Shown: in pieces, positions 1 through 11,455 of the stretch
Numbering within the stretch: the stretch's first letter is position 1
Layout: each line of letters begins with the position of its first letter
From: Caprella mutica
Lineage: Eukaryota; Arthropoda; Malacostraca; Amphipoda; Caprellidae
Reading direction: 5' to 3'
Length of the DNA: 64,000 nucleotides
NCBI GenBank assembly: GCA_947561585.1
Contig: CANNZV010000852.1
Location: 1-64,000, forward strand
Notes under the pieces: model-generated
The model's database searches: none
What the model was told of the DNA's origin: nothing
The model's input: the letters and a program-made list of their open reading frames with translations, nothing else
Made by a program: the position numbers and the translations under genes

Positions 1-777
1 CATCATCACAGTGACTCTTTTCTCTGATAGTACATCATCACAGTGACTCTTTTCTCTGATAGTACATCATCACAGTGACTCTTTTCTCTGATAGTACATC
101 ATCACAGTGACTCTTTTCTCTGATAGTACATCATCACAGTGACTCATTTCTCTGATAGTACATCATCACAGTGACTCATTTCTCTGATAGTACATCATCA
201 CAGTGACTCTTTTCTCTGATAGTAGATCATCACAGTGACTCTTTTCTCTGATAGCACATCATCACAATGACTCTTTTCTCTGATAGTACATCATCACAGT
301 GACTCTTTTCTCTGATAGTACATCATCACAGTGACTCTTTCCTCTGATAGTACATCATCATTCATCACAGTGACTCTTTTCTCTGATAGTACATCATCAC
401 AGTGACTCTTTCCTCTGATAGTACATCATCATTCATCACAGTGACTCTTTTCTCTTATAGTACATCATCACAGTGACTCTTTTCTCTGATAGTACATCAT
501 CACAGTGACCCTTTTCTCTGATGGTACATCATCACAGTGACTCTTTTCTCTTATAGTACATCATCACAGTGACCCTTTTCTCTGATAGTACATCATCACA
601 GTGACCCTTTTCTCTGATGGTACATCATCACAGTGACTCTTTTCTCTGATAGTACATCATCACAGTGACTCTTTTCTCTGATAGTACATCATCACAGTGA
701 CTCTTTTCTCTGATAGTACATCATCACAGTGACTCTTTTCTCTGATAGTACATCATCACAGTAATTCTTTTCACTGT
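1..777. repeat. 32-bp minisatellite, about 24 copies, open at left edge
   Basis: A 32-bp unit containing CACAGTGACTCTTTTCTCTG is repeated head to tail from base 1 to about 777. Copies differ by single substitutions, and two units carry a short CATCATT insertion (about 355-365 and 425-437). The array continues past the left edge of the window. The minus-strand open frame at its right end is a by-product of the repeat, not a gene. Confidence 0.97.
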
Positions 778-1275
778 ACGCGTCGACAAGCTTATAATTC
801 GTTAAATTGTTTAGCAAATATTGGTTGTAATATCTAGGTATCACAAAATAATTATATGCATTAATATAACTCATAGTCTCACATACATGATTGTATGTCA
901 GAAAATATAAATATTCACTTTCACATGAAATTATTCTATTTCTTAATTCTCGATTCTACTGTTTGACAAACGATTTTCCAACATATTGGACCTCTTCAAA
1001 CTCTAGATTTCATCCAGTTTTCTAGTGTGTACGGGGGGGGCTGTAAATACATTTTTGATGAGAAAGAGATTCAATTTTGTAGATATTTTAGAACTAATCT
1101 TTCAAAATCTCTTAAATGAAAAGAAAAAATGTACTTTGCAATGTACTTTTTACCTGGGAAGTGAAAAGTACTTGTAAAAAATACTTCAAATTAATTATTC
1201 AAAGTACTTTTTTAAAAGTACTTCAAGTAGTACTTGAAGTACTTACTTGTTACTTAGTACTTTAACTTGGGATTT
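778..1275. other. Gene-free AT-rich segment with AGTACTT-rich tract
   Basis: No coding sequence is visible. At 778-793 there is a compact GC-rich string, ACGCGTCGACAAGCTT, exactly where the minisatellite ends. From about 1130 to 1265 the sequence is dominated by AGTACTT and its complement AAGTACT, giving a locally self-complementary tract, probably a decayed inverted-repeat element. A short run of eight G residues lies near 1033. Confidence 0.6.
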
Positions 1276-1690
1276 AACCGGATTTCAAATTCTATCTTTA
1301 ATATTTATTTAAAAATGATATGTCTTGCCTAAATATCCTAATTAATACAAACTCATTAGGAATGAGAAAATTTTAATTTAGTATACGATACGAAAAGATT
1401 TGAGAGAAAAAAAGAAAAGTAACTGTTGGAAATTACTGAATGAAAAGTTCGCTAAACATGCTGTCAGTGATATCAATAGATTTGAAAAATTATTAAATAT
1501 CCGCCTTATATACATAGCTCGTTCATTCATTTTCTAATCCAAATTACAACCTATTGATCTTTTAATTTGTTCTTGACCAAGTAATGTGACACCCTGATCA
1601 AAATGACCAATTGCTCTCAGTTAGTATCAGGATGATAGAAGATAACCTAGTTTGACACCACTAGCAATGATGTATTCTAACATATAATCA
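1276..1690. repeat. Diverged copy of the 5' flank of the HEPN-NACHT gene
   Basis: This segment matches, with scattered substitutions, the sequence just upstream of the NACHT gene (8714-9044 plus 10734-11455). Shared landmarks include TTTAGTATACGATACGAAAA, the stretch around 1445-1490 and TCAGTTAGTATCAGGATGAT. It has one copy of AGTAATGTG at 1580-1588, where the downstream paralogue carries a foldback insertion between two copies. No NACHT coding sequence follows here. I infer the remnant of a duplicated promoter or 5' region, possibly from a once larger NACHT gene cluster. Confidence 0.75.
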
Positions 1691-4048
1691 ATTCAAAGAG
1701 GGCATCGAAAGATAAAGAAATGGTTACATTTAAACTTCTGCGTCTTTAACTTCAGTTAAAATAGTTGTAGCTGGAAAATTGAAGAAGTATCTTCTAGTTC
1801 AAGGTTTAAATTATTAATCACTTATCCGGTCATAGATTCTGTCTTACATTGTTATCAATAAATTCAGCATTGCAATGTCTTGCTATGAACCTTATCGCAT
1901 CAGGATATCCTAATTTCTTCTTCTACTTACCAACAGAGAGGTTTTAAGAAAATCCTCACTAGAGTGTTGTTCTGTTCATTATTGTAATAGGTAGTAAGTT
2001 TGCGTGACATTCAGTGCTTGCCTTTTATGGTATATACCCCGTTTTAGGGTAATCAGGTATTGTCTAAGTGGAGTTTAGGGCAAAAAAAAAACAGTTATAA
2101 GTGTATTTTGACATTCTTTATGGTGGTACAGCTGAATAATGAGATATTGCATGTTTTCATTATCAATATAAAATTTATTTTATGGAGTATACAGTATTTT
2201 AAAGGATCATTTAAGAAAATGTTCAAAAAATTTGATATTTGGAACAAATTCGAAACCTGTCCGATTTATTGTTATCTATTTATTTTTTATTACACATACT
2301 ATAATACGGCTGAAATTATTGAGCACATTTCCCAGCTGTGATCTCTCAGTATAAAGTTGCCAGAGTTTCTGCAAAAAATATATATTACCTTTATTTATTA
2401 AATATATTTACAATAATTATAGTGGTAGGCAATTTCATTTTAAATTAGAAATATATTTTTTTAACCTTAAATCAGCTATCTTGTAAAAGTATCAAAATTT
2501 ATCCCAATACATAGTCGTATACTAGAATTAAATAGATATACGGTATAAGTAATATAACATGTATAGAACGACACTGATTTATAGGGTAGACAATTATTTT
2601 CTCTTGTATGACAAGTGAATTTCTCTATTAGTTATTAAACTAAATTATGTAGAAAGTTTAAAGGATACTCGAAACTATGAAATATGTGTTTAAAGTATTG
2701 GGTGTAAAATGGTCAAATAAATCAGTAATTTTTAGAAAGGGGATTTCAATATAAAATTTCCTCATGAATTTCCTCATATTTCTTTACATAGAAACATAAA
2801 ATACATTAATTTTGTGGACTTATTTTATATTTTAGGGTAATTTGCGCATTTTAAAGGTAATATTGAACAGAGTTTTAGGATAGGAACTTTTATACTCGTG
2901 GAAGCCCTACTGTGATTGCAAGCGGTTGACTTATGCAAACCCTTCTCTGCATCATTACATGGTGTAATAAAACCAGTCGCAGTCAGTACTTCCATGCAGT
3001 CAGTCTTCAATGTACGCTCTAGCAGTGTGGTTGCGTTTAACTATCCTCGTGTATAGGTACCATCAATGGATCGCATCCTGCAAAAAAAGGTTACCTATTA
3101 TCTCACTATTTCAATACATAACAAGTATTAAAGTGTGTGATAGTGAATTAAGCGATGTAGAATTGCAGGTGAGTAATTCATTACGTTGACAAACTATAGC
3201 TTCCAATATACTAATCTCTCGTAAATTCTTGAAAAAGAAACGAATTAATCTGTACTTGAGTTCAGTAGATTTAAAATTGGGAAAATTGTGTTATTTCTCT
3301 GTTTTTATATGGGAGAGTTTAAGATTACTATGTAGTTGTTGTTAGGGTATTGTGTGTGACTATGACCTTGAATGTCGACGCTGAAATATTTATTAGGGAA
3401 AATCTATTATAAAATAGCTCCCCAGAAATAGGGGTTGGCAGTAAAAAATCATAATATATTATAGTGTATGACTTTAATTTAAGCATACTATTCATATTTT
3501 CCAATATAATAAGAAAAAAATACAATGAATATATCTTAGCAATAATAAATGAAACTCGAATAGTGGAATAGTGAAAATATTGAAATACCTAGTCTACAGT
3601 TTGCTCTCGTATTTGATTAAATAGTACATATATAAAAATATCATCCATTTCAACTGGAAATACACAAGGTTTAAATTTTGGTTCCCAATCATTATCAATT
3701 TTGGTGGATTATGACCCTTTTTAATCTCCTACAAGAGACCTCAAATTGCTCAATTGGTATCATAATCCATTAAATGATGGATTGTGATTAAATCTCCCCC
3801 TTCCCCTTCCCACTGACTTATATTGACGGAGACACATATATTGACAGACTTTTATTTGATGGAGATATGTATTTTGAAATATTTATATTTGATGGAGACA
3901 TATATTTGACTGACATATATTTTGGACATATATTGATGGAGACATATATTTTACTGTCATATTTTAATCAATGTAGGTACGATCTTAGTACGGTTTGATA
4001 AATGATATAATGTTCTCTAACTAATAGTCAGGTAGTATAGCAAACTAC
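1691..4048. other. Gene-free AT-rich region
   Basis: I see no supportable gene. Open frames are short and lack coding bias. Around 3820-3960 a loose repeat built on TTGATGGAGACATATATT recurs several times. A stretch at 2830-3070 is less AT-rich, but contains stops in all frames and no convincing splice sites. Confidence 0.5.
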
Positions 4049-4224
4049 ACACAGAGAAAGGATTAGTTGAATCAAATCATATTTGATTTGTTTTGACTAA
4101 ATTTTATGGTTTATCTGTGCGCCTACCTACGTGGTGAGTTGCAGGTACTTTTTAAAATGAGTTAAATTGACGTTGGTTAAAACAACACATATGTGAGTTG
4201 ATTATTTTTAATTCCCGATGGTCA

Positions 4225-4581
4225 CAACAACTACCTGTGATAGTCAAAACTACTCATGTAGTAAAACCAATCATATGTAATGGTTATAACAACTACAGAA
4301 CTAGGTTTCATCAACTACTTGTGTATGTTTCTCCAATCACTCCTATGTGTTATACCAACTACTCGTGTAGGTTATACCAACTACTCGTATAGGTTATATC
4401 AACTACTCGTGTCGGTTACATCAACTACTCGTGTCGGTTACATCAACTACTCGTGTAGGTTACATCAACTACTCATGTAGGTTACATCAACTACTCGTGT
4501 AGGTTACATCAACTACTCGTGTAGGTTACATCAACTACTCGTGTAGGTTACATCAACTACTCGTGTAGGTTATATCAACTG
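4225..4581. repeat. 22-bp tandem repeat (subterminal array)
   Basis: The unit GTTACATCAACTACTCGTGT plus AG is repeated. It is regular from about 4360 to 4581 and degenerate toward the left. The short plus-strand open frames here are translations of the repeat. Confidence 0.9.
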
Positions 4582-4763
4582 ATAGAATAAATCTTTGATA
4601 TGCTGCAATTATAATATAACTAATGAATAATAATAAATCCTTTATCTTCTAAACCTTATTTTAGTGCAATTCATCTTACTCATAGGCACTGATGTAGAAA
4701 TATGCTAATAGAATTACCAAGGTCAATTGAAAACGAAATATAAACATTTAGGTTTTAGATTTA

Positions 4764-5457
4764 TTATTTAGAAGTACAATTTGAATCCTCGTCACTGTCT
4801 GTTACGACTATAGGTTGCCAATTCCTGAAATAAGAGATTCGTATATTAATATATATATACATGTAATAGAAATTTATAGTATCGTTTATATACATTATCA
4901 ATAACATCACCAACTCTTTTTCCTTTTGTGATGAGATAGCGGCAGCTTCGATATTCTTTTCATGTCTGGAATCCCTAAATGCATATGAAAAAGTAAGAGC
5001 TAATCATATTGCAAATACTTACTTTGTCCTAGCATAATTGTTTCTGAATCATTCAAAGGAAATGAAGAGGACTCCGATGGTTGATGACGTTTATCTACTC
5101 CATCAATTCTTCATAAAGATCTGAAAATAGATTCAGAAAATATAGAAAACCATATCAATAAAGAAATGAAGAGAATAGTTAACTCAGAATTGTTTCATAT
5201 AGGTAAATTATTTATATAAAATGTTAAACTATTTATAAATCTTTAGATGTAGTATAAATTTAGCTCTAATAAATGCAATGGATTCTCCTGGTTAATCCTC
5301 ATAATTTAGACTTTAATTAAATATCAAAAAAGTATAATATATCAAAAGGCTCACCTCTGGCTGGAGCTCAATTCCTGGACGGTGTTCTCCTTATTCAATC
5401 CCAGGAAGGAGTTCTGCCGACTGCCTCCCAGGGCGGAGTTTTCCCGGTCATAGAAAA
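4764..5457 (-). CDS. Three 3'-terminal coding exons of an unidentified gene
   Basis: Read on the minus strand there are three exon-like blocks. Exon A (5457-5355) is GC-rich against an AT-rich background, follows an AG, ends at GTGAGC and has one open frame starting FYDRENSALGGSRQNSF and ending ELSSSQ. Exon B (5108-5023) ends at GTAAGT and encodes IDGVDKRHQPSESSSF through TIMLGQ; its acceptor lacks a good pyrimidine tract. Exon C (4824-4764) follows TCTTATTTCAG and encodes NWQPIVVTDSDEDSNCTSK then TAA. A-to-C and A-to-B splices keep phase; B-to-C gives an immediate stop after RIGNL, so B is probably alternative. The product looks like a polar, serine-rich C-terminal tail. I do not recognise the family and see no upstream exons. 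The block lies inside a TIR-bounded candidate transposon, so it could be a captured gene fragment rather than a resident gene. Confidence 0.5.
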
Positions 5458-5764
5458 CTAGTGTCAAGTAGGTAAATTGCGGCACTTTAACTAACTGCGG
5501 TCTCTTATCTCTCAAACATTAATAACCACCATCGCTTCAAGGCACTCGTGAAATAAATAGATCCTATCATAAATTGAGCTTATTATGATATTCAACAATT
5601 CAATATATAGCTAGACTAATTTCAGAAGGATTTTGAGACTTTCTTAATAGGGCCGCAATTAGAAATAAAAAAAACAAATTTGCCTGTGTAACCCTACCCA
5701 TAGGTACACTAACTAGTTTTAAAATACGTATATAAATTATCAGAATACTTAACTTGAGATACTA

Positions 5765-5928
5765 GGATAAGTTCCGAATTATCGGACAGTTCCACATTTT
5801 CGGTCGCCTAAGAAAAACTATATAATATAATTAATCAACTTTTATTTTAATTAGCCATTAGGTAGTTATATCCCATATTTCATACATGACCGAAAATGTG
5901 AAATCGACTGATAATTTGGAGCTTACCC
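5765..5928. mobile_element. Palindromic MITE, TA target duplication (family M1)
   Basis: The left arm contains AAGTTCCGAATTATCGGACA and the right arm is its diverged reverse complement, with the shared core CACATTTTCGGTC. TA dinucleotides flank both ends (5763-5764 and 5929-5930). It is about 164 bp with no coding capacity. Related copies lie at 60994-61106 and 63465-63580, with diverged relatives near 22210, 26555 and 34247. Confidence 0.8.
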
Positions 5929-6249
5929 TATCTGAGGACAGCGCAGTAACTGCCTAGCCTATGTAGAAGGTATTGACACTGAAAAAAAACAGCTAGGTAG
6001 GTATGATGATGCTCAAATTAGTCAACATATAATAATCTAAGAAAATTAGTTTGGATATCAGTTTACAAACTGGAAGGCAGTCATCAAAATTTATTATTTT
6101 GACAAGTTATATACTGATAATCAGCTCTTCAAATAACTACCTAGCCGCCAGCCAATGAATCCCCAAAATTTATCTATGTATTAATGGAATTAATTAATAA
6201 CTAATAATCTATCGGCAGCGATAATACTATTTAATGCATATAACGCTAT

Positions 6250-6960
6250 TGTTTACACTTGAACTAAAATGGTATTGAGGAGCGTTCACATTCAACTCGT
6301 AACACACTTGAAACAAGATTTGAACTGTAAAGTATAAGCCGATTATTTGGCTTTGAGGAAAGCATAAGTTGCCACATACTCATTAAATTTAACTCATACA
6401 TAAACTTAAAAAAATAGCACCAACTCTCATAAAAAGTTAATTTATACACCAGATACATATGATTAACAGTCTTTGTGGGTTACTTTATCACACTATGTCA
6501 TAGTTGTTTTAACTCATACCTAAACTTACAAAAAAGTAGCGTCAACTCTCATAGTAAGTTAATTCATACACTGCATAATACATTGGATTAACAGTCTTTG
6601 TGGGTTACTATAACACACTATGTCATAGTTGATTTAACTCACACCTAACTTAAAAAAATAGTAGCGCCAACTCTCATAGTAAGTTAATTCATACACCAGA
6701 TACTTTATATTAACAATCTTTGTGAGTTACTTCAACACACTATGTCCTAGTTGTTTTAACATATGTTCAAACTCCCAAAATGTAACTCTAACTCTCATAG
6801 TAAGTTGATTCAATCCAAAAAAATGATTTGAATCAACTATGTTCGGTGACACACGATGTCATAGTTGTTTTGACACACATGAAAACATGAATATAGTCAA
6901 ACTAACTCACGCAATGAATTGATTCAAAGCATAAATTGTTGACCCATTAAATATGAGTAA
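6250..6960. repeat. About 123-bp tandem repeat, 4-5 diverged copies
   Basis: Blocks beginning TTTAACTCATACCTAAACTT and passing through CAACTCTCATAGTAAGTTAA and CACACTATGTCATAGTTG recur roughly every 123 bp. Divergence increases toward 6960. The array forms the right subterminal region of the 4049-6976 candidate element. Confidence 0.85.
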
Positions 6961-7047
6961 ACTTTTTTCTCTGTGTAACCTTTCTTTTGTTTTAGAGAGA
7001 TCAGATTCATATCAATATGGTGATAAGAAAACACTTTATGATAAGCT

Positions 7048-7614
7048 CTAAATTAACCGTGACCGGTAATTTTTTCCCCGGAAATTTTATCCCGGTAATC
7101 TTACCATGACAACTTGACCCCCGGGTATTTTGATCCCCTGGTAATTTGAACCCCGGTAAATTGACCACCCGTAATTTGACCCACGTTATTTTTATCCCAT
7201 TTAAGTTGACCCTCGGCAATTTGACCCTTGGTAATTTGGTCCCCGTTATTTAATTCGCGGACGTTATTTACTTCTAGGACTTTTATTATGTTTAATTAAT
7301 TAAATAATATGTCAATGTTATGAAACTACGCTACATGATTTTAGGATAAATTCATTAGTTCATCGCTTTCAAAATATTTAGTTGTGATGTTGAATCAGTG
7401 TTGCATAATATCGTCATAATAATTAATTTAGTATTTAATTAATTAAACCTAATATAAATGTAAAAGTAAATGTCCTATAATTAAAGAACGGGGATCAAAT
7501 TACCGTAGGTAAAACTACCAAGGGTCAAATTCCCAAGTGTTAAATTTCCGGGGATCAAATTAACGCGGATCAAATTAACGGGGATAAAATTACCTACCTA
7601 GCAACTAAATTAAC
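7048..7614. mobile_element. Foldback-type element A with 10-bp direct flanks
   Basis: CTAAATTAAC occurs directly repeated at 7048-7057 and 7605-7614. Inside, the left arm (7058 to about 7260) is a run of roughly 15-bp units of the type GGTAATTTGACCCC. The right arm (about 7485 to 7604) carries the inverted form, GGGGATCAAATTAACG. The middle is unique AT-rich DNA with palindromic TTAATTAATTAAA tracts. Inverted arms made of short tandem repeats plus a 9-10-bp target duplication are the hallmarks of foldback elements. There is no transposase. The minus-strand open frame at 7007-7219 is a translation of the repeat. Confidence 0.75.
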
Positions 7615-8713
7615 ATCCACATTAACGAAGTTGAAAATAGTCACACTCTATGTAAAAGTTCTATCTTTTCGACAACTAAAACTCTGTCATTTTAATGATT
7701 TGATTGATTGATTGATCCCATTGATTTATTTTTTAAATTTCTGTGCCACTCTCTTTCCAAGGAATTTTGGTATCGAAAGCCATTTGTTTTCTTAATTACA
7801 GTGCCAATTTTTTGAAGATTTTACTTGATTGTTGACTCCAATTATCGCCGATATTTTCCTTATCAGTCGCCTTATCTCTACACTTTACAACATTCAGTTA
7901 CTTCCAAAAACAAGAACTCAGACACAGAAATATTGAAATCATGTTGTATTCACATTGGTAGGTTGATTATAATTCAATGTCGTTAACAGGTAGAATAAAT
8001 AAATCACACTACTTCGTGACAATGATTATTTGTAAATTTCCTTTACAAATAATCATGAAAGATAAAATCTAAAATGTAATGCTTTATGACAGAGTACATT
8101 CATTTAGTAAACTAACGATATCAGGAACGACTACCGATCCTTTTATATAAAACCAAATGAGAACGCATCATATTTTAAAAATAAACTTAAACTACTTATT
8201 CATATTCTTAATTTTCCTGTGTTTTCAAAGACCATTTTATTAAAATATTTTGGAGGATATATATGTATATTTTCTCATATCTCTGAATGCAAAATAACAC
8301 CTTAGTATATCTTTCATATAACAAGAACTATTCATGGCTTATCATTACATGATGTTGATAAATGTTTCGAATTTGAAAATAAGAATTGCGGATTAATGTT
8401 AAAGTGTCCACTAAATAACCTTAACTTAAAATTATTCTAATTTCTAATTAAAATTATTCTTAACTTAAAATTATTCTAACTTTATGTTATTCATCCTTAC
8501 TGTGACATACCTTGTTTTTTTCAAGCACTCTAGTACTGATCTTCATTTATCTCTAGTGATAAAAGGTTTTGAAAAGAGAGAAATATTGTTGATTATCAGC
8601 AAAAAATCATTTCTACTAAGAGTTAACTTTCATTTCCCACACAAAGATCATATGAGTGGTAAATGAAAATGAAAAACCGTTCCATTTTTGATATTGAAAG
8701 ATTTTATATAATC
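7615..8713. other. Gene-free AT-rich region
   Basis: I see no gene. A short inverted repeat near 8030-8055 (GTAAATTTCC, TTTACAAATAATCATG) and a duplicated TTAACTTAAAATTATTCTAA at about 8420-8480 are the only local structures. Confidence 0.5.
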
Positions 8714-9035
8714 ACCGGATTTGAAATACTATTTTTAATATTTATTTAAACATAATATGTTTTGCCTAAATAACTTAATTCAAACTCATTAGGAATGAGA
8801 AATTTTAATTTAGTATACGATACGAAAAGATTTGAAAAAAAGAAGAAAAGTCACTGGTGGAATTTACTGAATGAAAAGTTCGCTAAACATGCTGTCAGTG
8901 ATATCAATAGATTTGAAAAATTATTAAATATCAGCCTTATTTAGCTCGTTCATTCATTTTTAACACAAATTACAGCTTATTGATCTTTTAAGAGGAAGAG
9001 CTACAATCCAAGATTTATATAATTTGCTCTTATCA
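8714..9035. repeat. 5' flank of NACHT gene, left part (paralogue of 1276-1580)
   Basis: This matches 1276-1580 with substitutions, including GAATGAAAAGTTCGCTAAAC. A roughly 30-bp extra block (about 8990-9020) is absent from the upstream copy. The match resumes after the foldback element at 10734 and, after a second insertion, at 11392-11455. Confidence 0.75.
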
Positions 9036-10742
9036 AGTAATGTGGTGTGCAGACGTTTCGTCGACAGACGTTTCGCCGACAGACGTTTCGTTGACACACG
9101 TTTCGTCGACAAGACGTTTCGTCGACAAGACGTTTCGTCGACAGGACTTTTCGTCGACAAGACGTTTCGTCGACAAATTTTCGTAAAATGGATATTAACA
9201 CACTCTATTGTTACAAAACATGTACTTTAACAGAATAATGTATCAAACGATCAAGTTACAAAATAGAATAATGGTAAGAAGGAAAACAATTAAATATAGT
9301 TCAATCGTTTTTCTACATTAACACTAAATCAAAACTATTCAATAATAACAAAATAATTTTAAGGTAATTTAATAATTTTGGGTCAAGTTACGTTTGTGAT
9401 TATTAAAAATTGTAACAATTTCCTCTCAATAATTTACGATTTATCTATACTATAATAAGAGCTGCGTCCGTCCGTGTGTCACAATTGTATTGGGAAATAC
9501 ATATTAAAAGGAAAAACAAATCATTTGTAGCAGTATCATGACTAATGGATACAATTATATTGACTCTAATTATTTGACAATTTAAATTCATATTTTGGCT
9601 TTTGAACTATTTTTCCGTTTAATCAGAATATTGGAAGATACCTTTAGGCTCCCTTTCACACTCGCATTTCTCGACGCCGTCTTCAAATGAATGTTCATGG
9701 CAAAAAGTTTAGCTGCAATAGATTTTAACGAAGCCCTTCACACTTGCGTTAGAAAAAATGCTGGTAAAAAATAAATGCAAGTGTGAAGGACTCCGTTAAA
9801 ATCTACTGCAGCTAAACTTTTGCCATGAGCATTTTTTTAAAGTCGGCGTTAAGAAATGCAAGTGTGAAGAGGGCCTAAATTACATACTTGAATTCGAATA
9901 TAATTTAGATTCAATAACAGGTACTATACTAGTAATAATATGATTTATATCGTCGGATTTGTAATTGACAAGTCATTTTCAGTTGGTAAATTCCCACTGT
10001 TTTATTACTACGGGTTTTCTGTAATTGAGTGATAATCCTAGATTAAAAGTCAATATTTAGTATAAAAACTCACCGTTGAATGTTTATCGATACTTAGGTT
10101 AGTTTGCTTTAAAATACAAAAAGTTCAGAGTTATCGAACGATATCCCATTTTCGAATTTGTGATCCTCCAAGAAAAGCTTTTTACATAATATTGTAGAAC
10201 TAATAAATTATTATTAATATTCTTAAAGTACTTGAAATGACACATTTACTCAAGCCAACACGGCAAGATACTTATAGGCAGTTGTGACACAAGATGACTG
10301 ATAGACAAAGAATTAAATTTAAGAATGCTCTTTGTGTGTGGATACAGTGATTTAGATTTCAATTATTTTATTATTTGATGCTATATATATTTTATAGTTT
10401 TGTCTTACATATACAATTCCCTAAATTTCTTTAAAACAATTTGTTATTATTGAATAGTTTTGGTTTAGTATTAAAATAGACAAGCAATCAAAATTTATTT
10501 AATAGTTTCCCTCCTTACCATTATTCTATTTTGTAACTTGATCGTTTGATACATTATTTTGTTAAAGTACATGTTTTGTAACATTAGAGTGTGTTAATAT
10601 CCATTTTACGAAAATTTGTCGACGAAACGTCTTGTCGACGAAAAGTCCTGTCAACGAAACGTCTTGTCGACGAAACGTCTTGTCGACGAAATGTCTGTCG
10701 ACGAAACGTCTGTCGACGAAAAGTCTGTCAACCAGTAATGTG
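9036..10742. mobile_element. Foldback-type element B, 1,689 bp, 9-bp target duplication
   Basis: AGTAATGTG flanks the element at 9036-9044 and 10734-10742; the paralogous segment has a single copy at 1580-1588, a natural empty site. The outer arms are tandem 16-17-bp units around GTTTCGTCGACAAGAC (left 9050-9175, right 10618-10728, inverted). The inverted similarity continues inward through single-copy sequence to about 9350 and 10445, so the arms are over 300 bp. No transposase is present, so it is non-autonomous. A smaller MITE sits inside it at 9647-9875. Confidence 0.88.
9647..9875. mobile_element. 229-bp MITE nested in foldback element B, TA flanks
   Basis: The ends GGCTCCCTTTCACACTCGCA and its inverted counterpart TGCAAGTGTGAAGAGGGCC form long arms. 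A second inverted pair inside is built on AGTTTAGCTGCA, so almost the whole element can fold on itself. TA dinucleotides flank both ends. There is no coding capacity. The TA target suggests mobilisation by a Tc1/mariner-type or similar transposase. Confidence 0.82.
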
Positions 10743-11455
10743 ACACCCTAGTCAAAATGACAGTTAACTACTGCTGGGTTAACAACAATGTTACACTCTG
10801 TGTTAACAACTTGTTTATGTTATTTACTTTCTTTAAATTTCTCAATGATAATAAGTATCGGCCTTTTATTCTTTACTTGAAGCTGCTCTGAGAAAAATAA
10901 ACAACTCCAACGGATGCACCCAGGTGTTTCGATTTCACCCTATGGCTTTGTCTCCAAAGCGAGACATTTTAGTGCATCAAACTATAGTTTGGATGCACTT
11001 AGGCTCGAAAGTGCATCAGTCTGATGCACTTTAGTGTCTCAGCTATAAGTTTATTAAAATGTTGATGAAATTATTCTCATCATTTTAGCAAAGGAAAATT
11101 TGAGACACTAAAGTGCATCGAACTGATGCACTTTCGAGCCTAAGTACATCCAAACTATAGTTTGATGCACTAAAGTGTCTCGCTTTGGAGACAAAGCCAT
11201 AGGGTGAACTCGAAACACCTGAGTGCATCAGAATTTCTCTGAGTGATGGTCAACCTTTAAACTTTAACTTTTTAAATATAACTGTCTTCGTTTAATATTT
11301 AATTATTACTTAGCTTGAAATGGATTAAGTTAACGGGGGAACATTATGACAGTGTTGAAGGTACAAACCACCTTCAACGCTGACCAATTTGTCTCAGTTA
11401 GTATCAGGATGATGGAAGATAACCTAGTTTGATACCAATAGCAAGGCTGCACTCT
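10743..11455. repeat. 5' flank of NACHT gene with a second insertion
   Basis: Similarity to 1589-1690 resumes at 10743 (GACACCCTAGTCAAAATGAC) and again at about 11392 (TCAGTTAGTATCAGGATGAT). The intervening roughly 630 bp is absent from the upstream paralogue and contains a large hairpin element. This stretch is immediately upstream of the NACHT gene and may contain its promoter or first exon, which I could not identify. Confidence 0.6.
10913..11229. mobile_element. 317-bp near-perfect hairpin element
   Basis: The left arm (10913 to about 11045) and right arm (about 11100 to 11229) are inverted copies sharing GTTTCGA, CCTATGGCTTTGTCTCCAAA and repeated TGCACTTTAGTG motifs. Each arm contains its own smaller palindrome (CATCAAACTATAGTTTGGATG). 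A 50-bp AT-rich loop separates them. It looks like a recent MITE or foldback insertion. Its target duplication is not clear. Confidence 0.8.

Larger units (their letters stand above)
4049..6976. mobile_element. Candidate DNA transposon with 11-bp TIRs and subterminal tandem repeats
   Basis: ACACAGAGAAA at 4049-4059 is mirrored by TTTCTCTGTGT at 6966-6976. Just inside each end lie repeat arrays rich in related motifs (GTTG...TTTAAC and TTGATTCAA): a 22-bp array on the left and a roughly 123-bp array on the right. That symmetry suggests one 2.9-kb element. I could not find a convincing target-site duplication, so two unrelated repeats that happen to share short ends remain possible. The interior holds a small MITE and three candidate coding exons on the minus strand. 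Confidence 0.4.

Noticed and set aside
2060..2341. 93-codon plus-strand frame
   Set aside because: AT-driven composition, no homology that I recognise, no splice context.
3090..3172. Possible short exon ending CAG|GTGAGT after DSELSDVELQ
   Set aside because: The donor is good but there is no acceptor-bounded frame upstream and no partner exon.
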